The notes under the pieces are model-generated. The model was not told the DNA's origin. It did no database searches and saw only the letters and a list, made by a program, of their open reading frames with translations. A DNA stretch of 58,999 nt. It comes from Flavobacteriia bacterium. GTDB lineage: Bacteria; Bacteroidota; Bacteroidia; Flavobacteriales_D; Crocinitomicaceae. Location of the stretch: the NCBI GenBank assembly GCA_947455515.1, contig CANGOF010000004.1:1-58999 (forward strand), read 5' to 3'. This document shows, one piece after another, positions 25,231 to 35,134 of this stretch; the stretch's first letter is position 1; each line of letters starts with the position of its first letter. A program made the translations under genes and the position numbers.

Positions 25231-25669
25231 AAATCATTTAAATTCTAGTTATATCTATTAATTAGAGGACTTAATTTTCTTATAGTGATTTTATCAACAT
25301 AATTTGTACTGAATTATGAATAACTACTCCTTTTGAAAACATTGATTTGATTTCTTTTTATATAAATTCGTATCGTTTGCAAACAATATAAACGAAACTT
25401 TATTAAAATACACTAATGCAGATTAATTTAGAAAATCTAGAATATCAACAAAAAGCAATTGATACAGTTGTTAATGTATTTGATTGAAATGATAATCGAC
25501 TTTCAACCCCCAAGGATATGAATAACATTTACTGAAAATCAATATGCAACTGTTTTGCAAATTATTGACAATGCAATAATTTATTATCAAACCCATTAAA
25601 AATAGGTTTTATACTGTTCAATATTTGAAGTTGAATTAATTTGAAAGTGAAATAAATAGTAAAATAATT
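25231..25669. other. Intergenic debris between two defence modules
   Basis: No intact gene. Apart from the short helicase-like fragment at 25416-25487, a second frame near 25519-25599 reads ITFTENQYATVLQIIDNAII and stops. The region looks like decayed coding sequence rather than a regulatory spacer. Confidence 0.5.
25416..25487 (+). pseudogene. Remnant of a type III restriction/helicase N-terminus
   Basis: ATG at 25416 opens MQINLENLEYQQKAIDTVVN followed by VFD and a stop. The pattern LEYQQKAIDxVVxVF is typical of the Q-motif start of type III restriction Res subunits and related DEAD/DEAH helicases. Nothing recognisable of the helicase core follows, so only a short fragment survives. Confidence 0.4.
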
Positions 25670-26965
25670 ATGGAGAAATCTACTACCAATGAACAATGGG
25701 ATTATTTATTAATCAATGGTCAGTCTAGTTATATCAAGATTAAAGACCCAAAATATAATGGTGTAGAACTTCAAGAATTTGAATCGATCGAGCCATTGAA
25801 ATTCAAAAATGAAAAAGATGAAGAAGTTAAACCAACAGTCGAACAAGTTCAAAACGAAAAACGAAAAATTTATAGCGATTTTTTCAAAAAACCATTTAAA
25901 AATTTACTGATTCTCACTGGTGCAGGTTCATCAATGGGAGTTGGCGGTAAATCAATGTACCAATTGTGGGATAAGGCCGAACGAGGTTATTTCATAGAAG
26001 AAAAGGAAGACAAAGAGACTAAAGAAAAAATAATATTAAACAGTGATTTTAAAGCTTTGTGTACCAAGCTAAATTTCAATTATGAGACCAAAAATCTTGA
26101 ATCATTATTATCAAAAATTGAGGGCGTAATTAAGTTTCAAGAAGATTTAGAAGTTGAACTTAACGATTCTTTCAAAAAAAGAATTTCCGAGTTTAAAAAT
26201 GAAATTTTTGAACTGATAGTAAAAGAATGTACTATTCCAATTCCTTCAATTGACAATTTTCCTCATAAGATTTTTCTCGATAAAATTTTACAACGAAAAC
26301 TTACAAACCCAAGAGTTAAACTTTTTACACTCAATTATGATACATTATTCGAAGATGCAGCTCGTTTATCAAATGCAATTTTAATTGACGGATTTTCTTA
26401 TACTTTTCCAAGAACATTTAGTGGTCGTTTTTTCGATTATGACATTGTTCAGCGTGAAGGAAGTAAATTAAATGAAGAAGATAATTTCGTTCAAAGAGTA
26501 CTTCATTTACACAAACTACATGGTTCAATAAATTGGACGAGAAATGGAGATACAAATGAAGTTACAATGGAATCAAATCCAGAAATCCCTTTAATGGTAT
26601 ATCCTAGAGAATCTAAATATGAAGATTCGTATGAACAACCATTTTTTGAAATGATGGCTCGTTTTCAAAGAAATTTAAGACAAAGTAACGATACCTTATT
26701 AATTTGTATTGGATACAGTTTTAATGATAAGCATATTAATTCAGCAATTGAGGAAGCACTTAATCAGAACCCAGGTTTTAGATTAGCTGTTATTGATCCT
26801 GGAATTAATTCTGAAAATTCATCTATGACTGAATTAAGAAAAAATGCCTTAAAAACAAATCGAATTATGATGGTTTCAGAGACTTTTTCAGATTTTGCTT
26901 CAAATTACCCTGAAATTCAAACATACAATGATGTACAAATGGATAGTATAAACCTAGTAAAATGA
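25670..26965 (+). CDS. SIR2-family NADase, SIR2-HerA defence pair
   Basis: This 431-residue protein has an N-terminal extension of about 75 residues before the SIR2-like Rossmann core, which shows LLILTGAGSSMG (GAG at 84-86), FTLNYDTLFED (N222, D224) and HKLHGSINW (H284). A late strand/helix reads LLICIGYSFNDKHINSAIEE. Defence SIR2 proteins hydrolyse NAD+ when phage infection is sensed. The stop overlaps the HerA gene by 4 bases (ATGA), and SIR2 plus HerA is a known anti-phage pair (also called Nezha). A substrate other than NAD+ cannot be excluded. Confidence 0.92.
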   Translation: MEKSTTNEQWDYLLINGQSSYIKIKDPKYNGVELQEFESIEPLKFKNEKDEEVKPTVEQVQNEKRKIYSDFFKKPFKNLLILTGAGSSMGVGGKSMYQLWDKAERGYFIEEKEDKETKEKIILNSDFKALCTKLNFNYETKNLESLLSKIEGVIKFQEDLEVELNDSFKKRISEFKNEIFELIVKECTIPIPSIDNFPHKIFLDKILQRKLTNPRVKLFTLNYDTLFEDAARLSNAILIDGFSYTFPRTFSGRFFDYDIVQREGSKLNEEDNFVQRVLHLHKLHGSINWTRNGDTNEVTMESNPEIPLMVYPRESKYEDSYEQPFFEMMARFQRNLRQSNDTLLICIGYSFNDKHINSAIEEALNQNPGFRLAVIDPGINSENSSMTELRKNALKTNRIMMVSETFSDFASNYPEIQTYNDVQMDSINLVK

Positions 26966-28740
26966 CATCAACCAAAATTAATCCCTTTAAGCACGAATAT
27001 TTTCTTGGTTACATAAACCAAGTTCTTCCACAATTCGTTAAAATTCATTTTCCATCTTCTGTTTTATTGAATGGTTTTACACATTTTGGTAAAGAATTTA
27101 ATGGTGGTTTGGTTGGTAGTTTTGTTGTAATTGAAGGTGATAAATTTGGTTTTTTAGGAAGAATTACAGAATTGATTTTACCCGAATCTGAAAGATTATC
27201 ATTGAATGAAAAAGCTTTTCAAACAAACGATTTTCATCCTACTGGTAAAATTGAAATATTGCTTTCATTTGATTTATATGATCCGTTCAATGTCAAAAAA
27301 GGGCTTACTGCTTATCCAAATATAGGGGCAAAAGTATTTGTAAGTTCAGGTGAACTTGTTCAGGAATACATGTCGAGATTTGGATTACGTACTGGAGAAG
27401 TAGCTGAAACAGTTCATTTAGGCCATTTAGTATCAAGTCCTGAAACAAAGGTCAAAGTTAATTTACAATCAATATTTGGTCGTCATTGTGCAGTAGTTGG
27501 AACTACAGGTGGAGGAAAGAGTTTTACGGTAAGCAAATTAATAGAATCATTAATATCTACAGGTAACAAAGCGATTTTAATTGATGCCACCGGTGAATAT
27601 GAAAATTTTGATACTTTAAGTGAAAGTTCATTTTGCAAAATTGGAATTGAACATTATTTTCATTACTTAAATTTATCGGTAACAGATTTATTTGTGATTT
27701 TTCGTCCATCAGGGCAAGTTCAACAACCTATTTTACTTGAAGCGATTAACTCATTAAAATTGGTCGCTATATTACAAAGAGATTCCACAAAATATACAGT
27801 GTCCGAGGTTGATTCCATCACTTCTTTTTCTTTTAGTGGTAAAGGATCATCAATATTGACAATTGATGTTGAAGATGGGTGTTTGTTAAAGGCAGGTAGA
27901 AAAACGCAAGCGTATAATCGATTATGTGCAAAATATACTGATGAATTGAATGATTTTAATAATACAAAATTCGATATTCAAAAACTTACAAAGCAGATTA
28001 ATAATGAGTGTTATCAGATTTTTGGTGATGAATGGAGTAGAACCATTGACAACCGAAATCAAGGAAATGCATCTAGTTTAATTCTTAGAATTCATCAGGC
28101 ATTAAGTGACCCCAATTTTAAAAGGGTGTTTGGATTTGATAATATTTCCAAAAAAGATGTCATTGCTGAAATTAATGATTTTGCTAAATCCACAAGTGAT
28201 ATTAAATTGATTAGAATTGCGTTTGACAATGTTCCTTATTCCTTTCAGATTAGAGAGATTGTTGCAAATTCAATTGGAAACACATTACTTAATTTAGCAC
28301 GTTTAGGTCAATTTGATTCAAAAAAAGACGACAATAATGTGCCTATTGTTGTTTTGATGGATGAAGCTCATCAATTCTTAAATAAATCAGTAAAGGATGA
28401 ATTTTTCGAGAATTCACGATTAGATTCATTTGATTCAATTGCAAAAGAATGTCGGAAACACGGTTTATTCTTGTGTATTGCAACCCAAATGCCACGAGAT
28501 ATCCCAGCTGGTACACTAAGTCAAATGGGAACATTCATTGTTCATCGCTTGATAAATCAAAATGACAAAGAAGCTGTAGCTAATTCATGCAGTTCAGCTA
28601 ATCGAAACACGTTAGACTTCTTACCTATTCTAGGCGAAGGAGAAGCAATTTTAACCGGTGTAGATTTCCCAATGCCGATAATAATGAAGTTTGAAAAACC
28701 AGTTATTGAACCAAATTCGGGAACACCTAAATTGAAATGA
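26962..28740 (+). CDS. HerA-type ATPase/helicase, SIR2-HerA defence pair
   Basis: This 592-residue protein has an N-terminal HAS-barrel-like region (about 15-165), then a FtsK/HerA ATPase domain with Walker A VVGTTGGGKSFTV (180-187), an inserted region (about 250-400), Walker B IVVLMDEAHQFLNK and an arginine-containing CIATQMPRDIPAG segment. HerA proteins form hexamers; in SIR2-HerA systems the hexamer assembles with SIR2 into one complex and controls NADase activity. It overlaps the SIR2 gene by 4 bases. Confidence 0.92.
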   Translation: MTSTKINPFKHEYFLGYINQVLPQFVKIHFPSSVLLNGFTHFGKEFNGGLVGSFVVIEGDKFGFLGRITELILPESERLSLNEKAFQTNDFHPTGKIEILLSFDLYDPFNVKKGLTAYPNIGAKVFVSSGELVQEYMSRFGLRTGEVAETVHLGHLVSSPETKVKVNLQSIFGRHCAVVGTTGGGKSFTVSKLIESLISTGNKAILIDATGEYENFDTLSESSFCKIGIEHYFHYLNLSVTDLFVIFRPSGQVQQPILLEAINSLKLVAILQRDSTKYTVSEVDSITSFSFSGKGSSILTIDVEDGCLLKAGRKTQAYNRLCAKYTDELNDFNNTKFDIQKLTKQINNECYQIFGDEWSRTIDNRNQGNASSLILRIHQALSDPNFKRVFGFDNISKKDVIAEINDFAKSTSDIKLIRIAFDNVPYSFQIREIVANSIGNTLLNLARLGQFDSKKDDNNVPIVVLMDEAHQFLNKSVKDEFFENSRLDSFDSIAKECRKHGLFLCIATQMPRDIPAGTLSQMGTFIVHRLINQNDKEAVANSCSSANRNTLDFLPILGEGEAILTGVDFPMPIIMKFEKPVIEPNSGTPKLK

Positions 28741-28789
28741 AACTAGAGAAAATGAAGAATGATTTGAATCGAATTAATTGATAATTATT

Positions 28790-29395
28790 ATGGATATTTG
28801 GGAACTATTATTAAAATTAGGTGTTTTTTCAGCAATAGGAACAGGAATAACTTACCTATTGAAAACTCTTGGAAAGCAATTTATGGATCAAAATTTAGAA
28901 ATTCATAAAATGCAACTAAATCAGCAATTACAGTCTCATAAAGCAGAGCTAGACTTAATAAACGTAAAACAATCTCGATTACATGATAAACGAATTGAAA
29001 CCATTCAAGAACTTTATGAAAAGTTAACTGAGTTCTATTTGGATTTAGATACGTTAATTAGATGGAAAAATGTAACAGGTTTAAAGGAAGAAGAAATTAA
29101 AAAACTGCAATTTGAAGAAGCTAATAAAACCTTTGAATCAGGCAATAAATTTACAAGATTTTACATAATGAATAAGCTTTATTATAGTGTAGATATGTGT
29201 GAGAAAATAGACGAAATCATTAAAGAAATGCGTTCATGTCAATATGATTTAACAATTCAGTACCAATGGTTGAACTTATCAGCTGACTTGCAAATGGATT
29301 CTTACAGACAAGCAAAAGAAAAACTTGAAAAGAATGTACCAAAATTGAAAGAGGAAATTGAAAATAAGTTTAGAGAAATTTTGGGTGTAAATTAA
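28790..29395 (+). CDS. Membrane-anchored coiled-coil protein
   Basis: This protein has 201 residues from ATG 28790, preferred over a TTG at 28778. One N-terminal hydrophobic helix (about 4-24) is followed by a long charged coiled coil (IHKMQLNQQLQSHKAELDL, then RLHDKRIETIQELYEKLTEF) and more helices. Similar anchor-plus-HDKR-helix proteins occur in many accessory islands without an assigned role. The gene sits 49 bases after HerA and 4 bases before the next gene, so it may belong to either module. Confidence 0.65.
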   Translation: MDIWELLLKLGVFSAIGTGITYLLKTLGKQFMDQNLEIHKMQLNQQLQSHKAELDLINVKQSRLHDKRIETIQELYEKLTEFYLDLDTLIRWKNVTGLKEEEIKKLQFEEANKTFESGNKFTRFYIMNKLYYSVDMCEKIDEIIKEMRSCQYDLTIQYQWLNLSADLQMDSYRQAKEKLEKNVPKLKEEIENKFREILGVN

Positions 29396-29399
29396 ATAT

Positions 29400-30650
29400 A
29401 TGAGCGAAAAACCAAACACAATAAAGTCTCTTTCTTTTGAAGAAGCAGTTACATTTTCACATGAAGAGCAACACCTTACACCAATTAAAATAGAGAATAA
29501 AGCTGAATATTATTCAGATCTTGGAGATATTATAGATAGTTGGTCTGGAAGGATGGATGTAATCTACTCCAATAAATTCTTTATAGAAGCTAAAAATTTA
29601 ATTATAAATGCTATAGTGCTTTTTGAAAAAGGTTATTTTGATTGTGCTTTCTATTCCTTAAGACAATCAATTGAAGTTACATTAACAATTGCATATCTTG
29701 CAGATGATGATGATTCGGTAAATCAATCTGAAAAACATAAAGAATGGAATAATAAAAAGTATTTTCCTGTTGTCAGTAGGATGATAAAACAACTTAAAGT
29801 CAGAAAATTGAATTATTCAGACATTCAAACTAAAATGTCAGTATTCTTTCAGCAATTAGAAAAAGAAATGGATAGCATGAATAAGTATGTTCATAAGCAA
29901 GGATATGATACATTTTATAATAATAAATCAGAAGAAAAAGTTAATGAACTAAAAAAGGACTTCATTTCATCATTAGAAATGAGCATTTCAGCGATTGCAA
30001 TTCATCGGTTGGTTATTGACCCATTGCCATTGCTTTTGATGGACGAAAATATTTATCAAAAATCAGGTGATTTACTTACTGAACCTTTTTCAGAAAAATT
30101 TTTAAATAAATACTTGATAAATTATATCGACGAATTTAAGGCAACTCAGTTGTATCAAGATTATTACGATTACTTTGATATTCAAGAAACAAAGATATCA
30201 TCAGTATTAGATATTGTTAAAAATCAGTTTGTTAATCGTGATAAATTTGAAGAAATAATTAGTCAAACACATTTATTATCTTTAAATGATCGTATTGCTG
30301 TTTCATACTTTTTTATTTGTATTAAAATCTCACAAATTCATATTGGTTCGCATGGTTTAATCTGGTATTTTTCCAGTACAAAATCAAATCGTGTTTCGGG
30401 CGGATTTAATTCTCAAGATTTTAAAACTTTCAAATTAGCTGCTAACCCAATAAATCAATCATTTGATGGTGTTTTCTATTCATATTTAACTATTTCTTCT
30501 GAAGATATTTTTCTAGAACATAATGAAATATTAGATGAAAATGAAATTAAAGAAATTGAAAATATAAAACTTGGTTTTGAAAAAAGTATTGATGAGGTAA
30601 ACAAGAAAATAGAAGAAATTTTTAACAATAAAAATGAAGTGCGTAAATAG
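29400..30650 (+). CDS. Uncharacterised, possibly HEPN-like helical protein
   Basis: This 416-residue protein is not assigned to a family. The segment FEKGYFDCAFYSLRQSIEVT (about 77-96) and later MDSMNKYVHKQGYDTF resemble the paired helices of HEPN-like proteins, but the RNase RxxxxH motif is not evident. The C-terminal third is mixed, ending in a charged helix. It lies 4 bases after the coiled-coil gene and 31 bases before the YejK-like gene. A defence role is suggested by context only. Confidence 0.5.
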   Translation: MSEKPNTIKSLSFEEAVTFSHEEQHLTPIKIENKAEYYSDLGDIIDSWSGRMDVIYSNKFFIEAKNLIINAIVLFEKGYFDCAFYSLRQSIEVTLTIAYLADDDDSVNQSEKHKEWNNKKYFPVVSRMIKQLKVRKLNYSDIQTKMSVFFQQLEKEMDSMNKYVHKQGYDTFYNNKSEEKVNELKKDFISSLEMSISAIAIHRLVIDPLPLLLMDENIYQKSGDLLTEPFSEKFLNKYLINYIDEFKATQLYQDYYDYFDIQETKISSVLDIVKNQFVNRDKFEEIISQTHLLSLNDRIAVSYFFICIKISQIHIGSHGLIWYFSSTKSNRVSGGFNSQDFKTFKLAANPINQSFDGVFYSYLTISSEDIFLEHNEILDENEIKEIENIKLGFEKSIDEVNKKIEEIFNNKNEVRK

Positions 30651-30681
30651 TTTACTGTGTCATTAACTAATTTTACAAAAA

Positions 30682-31683
30682 ATGATTGTACATAAGTCAA
30701 TAATTCACATGATTGAAAAGGAACAAAGTGGTAATCCTTCACTTCATTTATCACCATCTTTAATGGTAATTGATGATAATGTAACCATGTTAACTGAAAA
30801 GTTAAATGATTCCTTTCGAAAAGATGAAAAAGTGCTAAAAACAGAGTTCATTGTTGCTGAGCCTAAAGCATTTCAAATAAGTGCTCGCTTTTTTGTTTCA
30901 GATTTCACAAATGATAATTTCATGAATTTTTCAGTTAATTCAATAAATAGAATGATTGATTTGTTAACTGGAAATAATTTAGCAACAGGTGGTTATTTTG
31001 TTTACTCGGAATACACGTATAGAAATATTAATTACTTGGGTGTTTTTATTGTTAGAGATGAGGAAGAGATTATCTTTAATAGAGATGAAAATGGTGAATT
31101 TGAAGTAAATACAACTACTATTGTTAATACGAACAAATTAGCAATGGCTGTTAGAATTGATTTGGGTAAATTAGGTCAAAATCAGACAAGATATTTACAT
31201 TTCACAAAGAAACAAGCACATTTATCTCAATACTTTTTTGATTGGATTGAGGCCGATTTGGCTGATAAAAGTGCAGAGGACACTCAAAAATTATTAGATC
31301 TTGTTAACCAATTACATATTAATGATTTCCCTTTAAATCCAGAAAATAGCGAAAGATATACTCCAGATGAATTTAGAACTAAATTGTATGATAATATTTT
31401 ATCAACGGGCAGAATTGTTCGCATTAGAGATATTAGTAGAACATTTTGGGACGATGATGATTTCCTAACAAATAAATTTGAAGAATTAGAAATTGAAATA
31501 TCAACTGAATTTCAAGCACCTGAAAGTACATTAAAAAAACTCAAAAAGTATGAAATTTCTTCAGGTAAAATTAAATTGGTATTTTCTCAAAATGATTTAG
31601 ATTCGGGTAGAATATGGTTAGGCGATGAGAATCAAATCATTATTCGATCTGAGGATTTAGTAAGAAAATTCAATACAATATAA
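30682..31683 (+). CDS. YejK/NdpA-like nucleoid-associated protein
   Basis: This 333-residue protein starts VHKSIIHMIEKEQSG...LHLSPSLMVID, which matches the opening of the YejK/NdpA (37-kDa nucleoid-associated) family, and continues with NLATGGYFVYSEYTYRNINY and YFFDWIEADLADKSAEDTQK. Family members bind nucleoids; stand-alone copies in accessory islands are thought to take part in conflict systems. Its stop is 1 base before the start of a membrane-protein gene, so the two are probably one functional unit. Confidence 0.8.
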   Translation: MIVHKSIIHMIEKEQSGNPSLHLSPSLMVIDDNVTMLTEKLNDSFRKDEKVLKTEFIVAEPKAFQISARFFVSDFTNDNFMNFSVNSINRMIDLLTGNNLATGGYFVYSEYTYRNINYLGVFIVRDEEEIIFNRDENGEFEVNTTTIVNTNKLAMAVRIDLGKLGQNQTRYLHFTKKQAHLSQYFFDWIEADLADKSAEDTQKLLDLVNQLHINDFPLNPENSERYTPDEFRTKLYDNILSTGRIVRIRDISRTFWDDDDFLTNKFEELEIEISTEFQAPESTLKKLKKYEISSGKIKLVFSQNDLDSGRIWLGDENQIIIRSEDLVRKFNTI

Positions 31684-31684
31684 A

Positions 31685-32977
31685 ATGAACCCACTTGAAA
31701 TATTTTGTTCCCTTAAAGAAGTTGGTTTTTCTTATGATAAAGAAATAAGCAAAAAAATTCAATTAGATTATTCTGAAGATTTAAAAAAAATTCTTGAAAC
31801 TAATTCCATTAGTTTTGAAAATCAAAATTCTTTTATTGTAATTGAAAGAAAAAATTTGCCATTTGCTTTTTTTGAAGATATAAATGAATTTCAATCACAA
31901 ATAAAACTTACCGATTTTGAAAAGCCCATTATTATAAATTCTTTTAACAATACAAACCCTATCTATTTTTCAGACAGTTATGATATTCAAATTATTGATA
32001 AATTACCAAATGAAAACTATTTAATTTCAAATGCAAAAACATTTCTTGAATCAATTGGCTACTTTAAATCAAAATATGATGAAAATGAAGTTAATTTTGA
32101 ATTTATAGATGATTTCTCTCTTAGTAATAGAACAATTACATTTTCTTCAATTTCTGAGAAAAAAAGATTAAAGTTTATTTTTACTCCTACAGGTGTGATT
32201 GAAATGAATACTTCAGTTAATTACTCAACTAAATTTGATGAATTTAAATCACTAATGCTCGAGAGCAAACAATACCCTGTTTTCCTGAAAAAATCTTTGA
32301 TTAAACATTTATTAAACTCATCTTTAAATCCTTATGTTTCTTTTTTTGAAAAAATCGATCAAATTATTTTAGAGGCTAAACTTGATTTTAATGTTTATCT
32401 TCATGAATTATCAATTGATAAAATCAAAGCAGAATACAAAGACTATAAACAGCAATATTTTTCCTCTCAAAATGAAATTCTTAATAAATTAACAAATCAA
32501 ATTATAGCAGTTCCAATATCAATTTCTGCTACAGTTTTCGCAATTTCAAGATTAGAAGGCAAAGGTCTGCCATTATTTATTGTTAGTTTTGGTTTACTAT
32601 GCTACATTGGTTATGTTACTTTTTTGATTAAGTTTTTTGTTCGTGATATTCTTGCCTTACATTCGCAATCATCTCATGACTATAAAAATCTATATGATCA
32701 GAGTTTTTTTAGAGAAAATGAAGATGAATTAACATATTTTAAACAAGTGAAATCATCAATTGACAATCGTTTATCTGATTTGTATCTCGGTTTAAAGTGC
32801 TTTACTGTCATAATGTGGGTATCCTCTGGTTTGATCTTAGTTTATGTACTTAGTCATTTTATTGATTTCTCAAATTATAATAAAGATTTATTTTTCTTTG
32901 TTATTCCATTAATATTATTCATCTATCTTTTTTCTGAAATTTTATTTAAGGAAAAACTAAATGATACCAATGAATAA
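31685..32977 (+). CDS. Membrane protein paired with the YejK-like protein
   Basis: This 430-residue protein has an N-terminal soluble region of about 260 residues without a recognised motif. Four predicted membrane helices follow in two hairpins: IIAVPISISATVFAIS and LPLFIVSFGLLCYIGYVTFL, then CFTVIMWVSSGLILVYVLSH and LFFFVIPLILFIYLFSEILF. A DNA-binding sensor-like protein next to a membrane protein is a common design of abortive-infection systems, so a membrane-disrupting effector is plausible. Direct evidence is lacking. Confidence 0.6.
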   Translation: MNPLEIFCSLKEVGFSYDKEISKKIQLDYSEDLKKILETNSISFENQNSFIVIERKNLPFAFFEDINEFQSQIKLTDFEKPIIINSFNNTNPIYFSDSYDIQIIDKLPNENYLISNAKTFLESIGYFKSKYDENEVNFEFIDDFSLSNRTITFSSISEKKRLKFIFTPTGVIEMNTSVNYSTKFDEFKSLMLESKQYPVFLKKSLIKHLLNSSLNPYVSFFEKIDQIILEAKLDFNVYLHELSIDKIKAEYKDYKQQYFSSQNEILNKLTNQIIAVPISISATVFAISRLEGKGLPLFIVSFGLLCYIGYVTFLIKFFVRDILALHSQSSHDYKNLYDQSFFRENEDELTYFKQVKSSIDNRLSDLYLGLKCFTVIMWVSSGLILVYVLSHFIDFSNYNKDLFFFVIPLILFIYLFSEILFKEKLNDTNE

Positions 32978-33021
32978 CATTCTCATTTTATTACATTATT
33001 GCTGTCTTAATCGTCCTACAA

Positions 33022-33250
33022 TTACAAGTTCCCTCCAGAAAACTCATTTTCAATAGCCATCCCAAGAGCTTTTAAATTCGCTTTGGTATGTCTTTTCAAA
33101 AGGTTTTGCAGTTCGGAAAGCTTTACAATTCCGTTCGGGCAGAGCCAAAACCAATTGCCTCCATTGCATTCCACCAATCCGTTTTGTCTAAAATCAAGCT
33201 ACGAAAACAATTAACGTAGCCAAGAATAGCAGCTTTTATAAATCTTGCTT
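33022..33250 (-). pseudogene. Frameshifted gene remnant
   Basis: On the minus strand two overlapping, coherent frames occur. One reads SIKARFIKAAILGYVNCFRS, continues to TDWWNAMEAIGFGSARTEL and stops at 33123-33125. The other ends NWFWLCPNGIVKLSELQNLL and more, stopping at 33022-33024. Neither has a convincing start. Probably a decayed gene in the 315-base gap between the membrane protein and the secreted nuclease. The family is not recognised. Confidence 0.35.
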
Positions 33251-33292
33251 TGATTGAGAAATTAACCCAAAGCTGCTATACTTGATGAGGTA

Positions 33293-34006
33293 TTAAAACC
33301 CTCCCAAACTCCCTTCAACCTCTATTTCAACCTTATCCTCCAACCTCCAAAAAAAATCAATCCCAGTTAATTCTTCCATTTTATCAATGGAAGTCGCATA
33401 ATTTTTAAAATCAACTTTTGCATTTGAATTCGGTAACACAAAACCAATTCCTTCCCAATTTCCATTTCGTTTTTGCAGTAACACTTTGTAATAAGCTTTT
33501 GGAACTGCAACACGATGAGGTCCGATAGTTGGCATTACTGAATCAAAGATTGGTCCAGTAACCACATACAAACTATCATACTCAACTGCCCAATTACGAA
33601 CCTGCATTTCCAATTTTTTCCAAACTCCTCGATTAAATCGAGGCAATTGAGGAGACATATTCGAATAAAAGAAAGATTGCACCATTGTTTCCATCGAATA
33701 CCCCATATCCGCAGCAGGTGCTAAATGTCCTCTGTCATATCCTGATTTTAAATAGTCAACCTTAAAATCCGTTCCTGGTAGTAGTGGGTCTGGTGCAAAA
33801 AACTCCCCACGTTGAAAACGTTTAACAGTTTCAGTTTTTGTGAGTAGATAAGCCACCCAATTTGCTTGTTTATATTTTGAATTATACGAAAGTTTATAAC
33901 CTCTATGCATAATAATCGTATCATTAGAATCATATATCGGTAATTCTAATTGAGCAAATAATCCATTGCTAATAACCAATAAAATCAAAAATGTAATCGT
34001 TCCCAT
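33293..34006 (-). CDS. Secreted DNA/RNA non-specific endonuclease (NucA/NUC1 type)
   Basis: This 237-residue protein has a signal peptide (MGTITFLILLVISNGLFAQ, cleavage near residue 19) and the beta-beta-alpha-metal nuclease motif DYLKSGYDRGHLAPAADM with D91-R92-G93-H94 (catalytic His94), and metal-ligand N116 in SNMSPQ. VVTGPIFD follows as in NucA homologues. It is expected to act outside the cytoplasm in nucleic-acid scavenging. It is oriented against its neighbours and looks unrelated to the defence modules around it. Confidence 0.93.
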   Translation of the reverse strand: MGTITFLILLVISNGLFAQLELPIYDSNDTIIMHRGYKLSYNSKYKQANWVAYLLTKTETVKRFQRGEFFAPDPLLPGTDFKVDYLKSGYDRGHLAPAADMGYSMETMVQSFFYSNMSPQLPRFNRGVWKKLEMQVRNWAVEYDSLYVVTGPIFDSVMPTIGPHRVAVPKAYYKVLLQKRNGNWEGIGFVLPNSNAKVDFKNYATSIDKMEELTGIDFFWRLEDKVEIEVEGSLGGF

Positions 34007-34105
34007 AAGCGTTTTTTGATTTAAAAATAGAGCAATTAAATTATTGAATACAATGACACATTTATTTTGAATTATTTTAATGTAAATTAGTAATATTTTT
34101 TTTTG

Positions 34106-35134
34106 ATGAAGCCAATTGTTAGGTCATATTATAATAATTCAGATGATGCTTTATTAGCATTAAGAACTATTGTTTTGTTTGGTAATAATGTTTCAACCTA
34201 TAAATTTGCTTTAACAAATGCATTATTAAATAGGAATTCATCTTCAGAGGTCAAATTTTCTGAGTTAAGAGATGATTTTGTTAAAGAATTATATTTTCAT
34301 TACAGTAAATGTCCAGATCAGTGGGTTGCAGGTAAAAATTCATTAACAGAAGCATTTGACCGATATAAACTTGATTCTGATTGGGAGACGCTAATAAATG
34401 TAGCAGAACGTAATATTTACAACAATGTTTTTGATGCATTTCATAATGTTGGAGGTTCAACAATTCAAGAAAAAGACATTCTTTTTGAGAAAGACAGTAA
34501 ATCAAAAAAGTTATTTCTAACAGACAATTTGAATGCTATTTTGGAAAACCATGCTCTAAAAGAAATAATAAAAGCTGAGAATCAAAGTCGCTGGAATGTT
34601 GTTGAAGAAGCTTGGAAAAATAAACTATCTCCGAATTTATTAGAATACATAGATGGAGATTTTATTTCAATTTCTAAAGAAAATGAGAGGGTTAATTTAC
34701 GTAGTGCTGTAACGATATTATTCCCATATCAAAAAGGAAAATGTTTTTATTGTAACAAACAAATGAATCAGAATACTTCAAAAGTAGAAGATGATTTTCC
34801 CGATGTAGATCACTTTTTACCTCACTCCTACGCTACCCGTATTGAATTACTGGGTGCAAACATTAATGGAGTTTGGAACCTAGTGATTTCATGTAAAGAG
34901 TGTAACCGTGGTAGTCAAGGAAAATTTAATGCACCTGCAGAGAAAACCTATTTTGAAAAATTATTGAAAAGAAATCTATTTTTTACAGAGGAACATAAAC
35001 ATTCGCTAAAAAATTCTGTCTTAATTAGCTTAGGAGTTAAAAACACGTTTGAATTGACTTCAAAGATGAATTTACTCTATAAAAACACCGAAATATTAGT
35101 AGGTTGGAAACCCAAAACATTATACGATGAATAA
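34106..35134 (+). CDS. HNH endonuclease-domain protein
   Basis: This protein has 342 residues from ATG 34106; a TTG lies just upstream. About 200 helical N-terminal residues precede a C-terminal HNH domain with zinc ligands C213/C216 (CFYCNK) and C263/C266 (ISCKECNRG), catalytic D235-H236 (DVDHFLPHS) and N258 (GVWNLV). It probably nicks or cuts DNA. Its 3' end overlaps a HIT-domain gene by 8 bases, so the two are co-translated. The helical N-terminus may sense a target or partner. Confidence 0.88.
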   Translation: MKPIVRSYYNNSDDALLALRTIVLFGNNVSTYKFALTNALLNRNSSSEVKFSELRDDFVKELYFHYSKCPDQWVAGKNSLTEAFDRYKLDSDWETLINVAERNIYNNVFDAFHNVGGSTIQEKDILFEKDSKSKKLFLTDNLNAILENHALKEIIKAENQSRWNVVEEAWKNKLSPNLLEYIDGDFISISKENERVNLRSAVTILFPYQKGKCFYCNKQMNQNTSKVEDDFPDVDHFLPHSYATRIELLGANINGVWNLVISCKECNRGSQGKFNAPAEKTYFEKLLKRNLFFTEEHKHSLKNSVLISLGVKNTFELTSKMNLLYKNTEILVGWKPKTLYDE

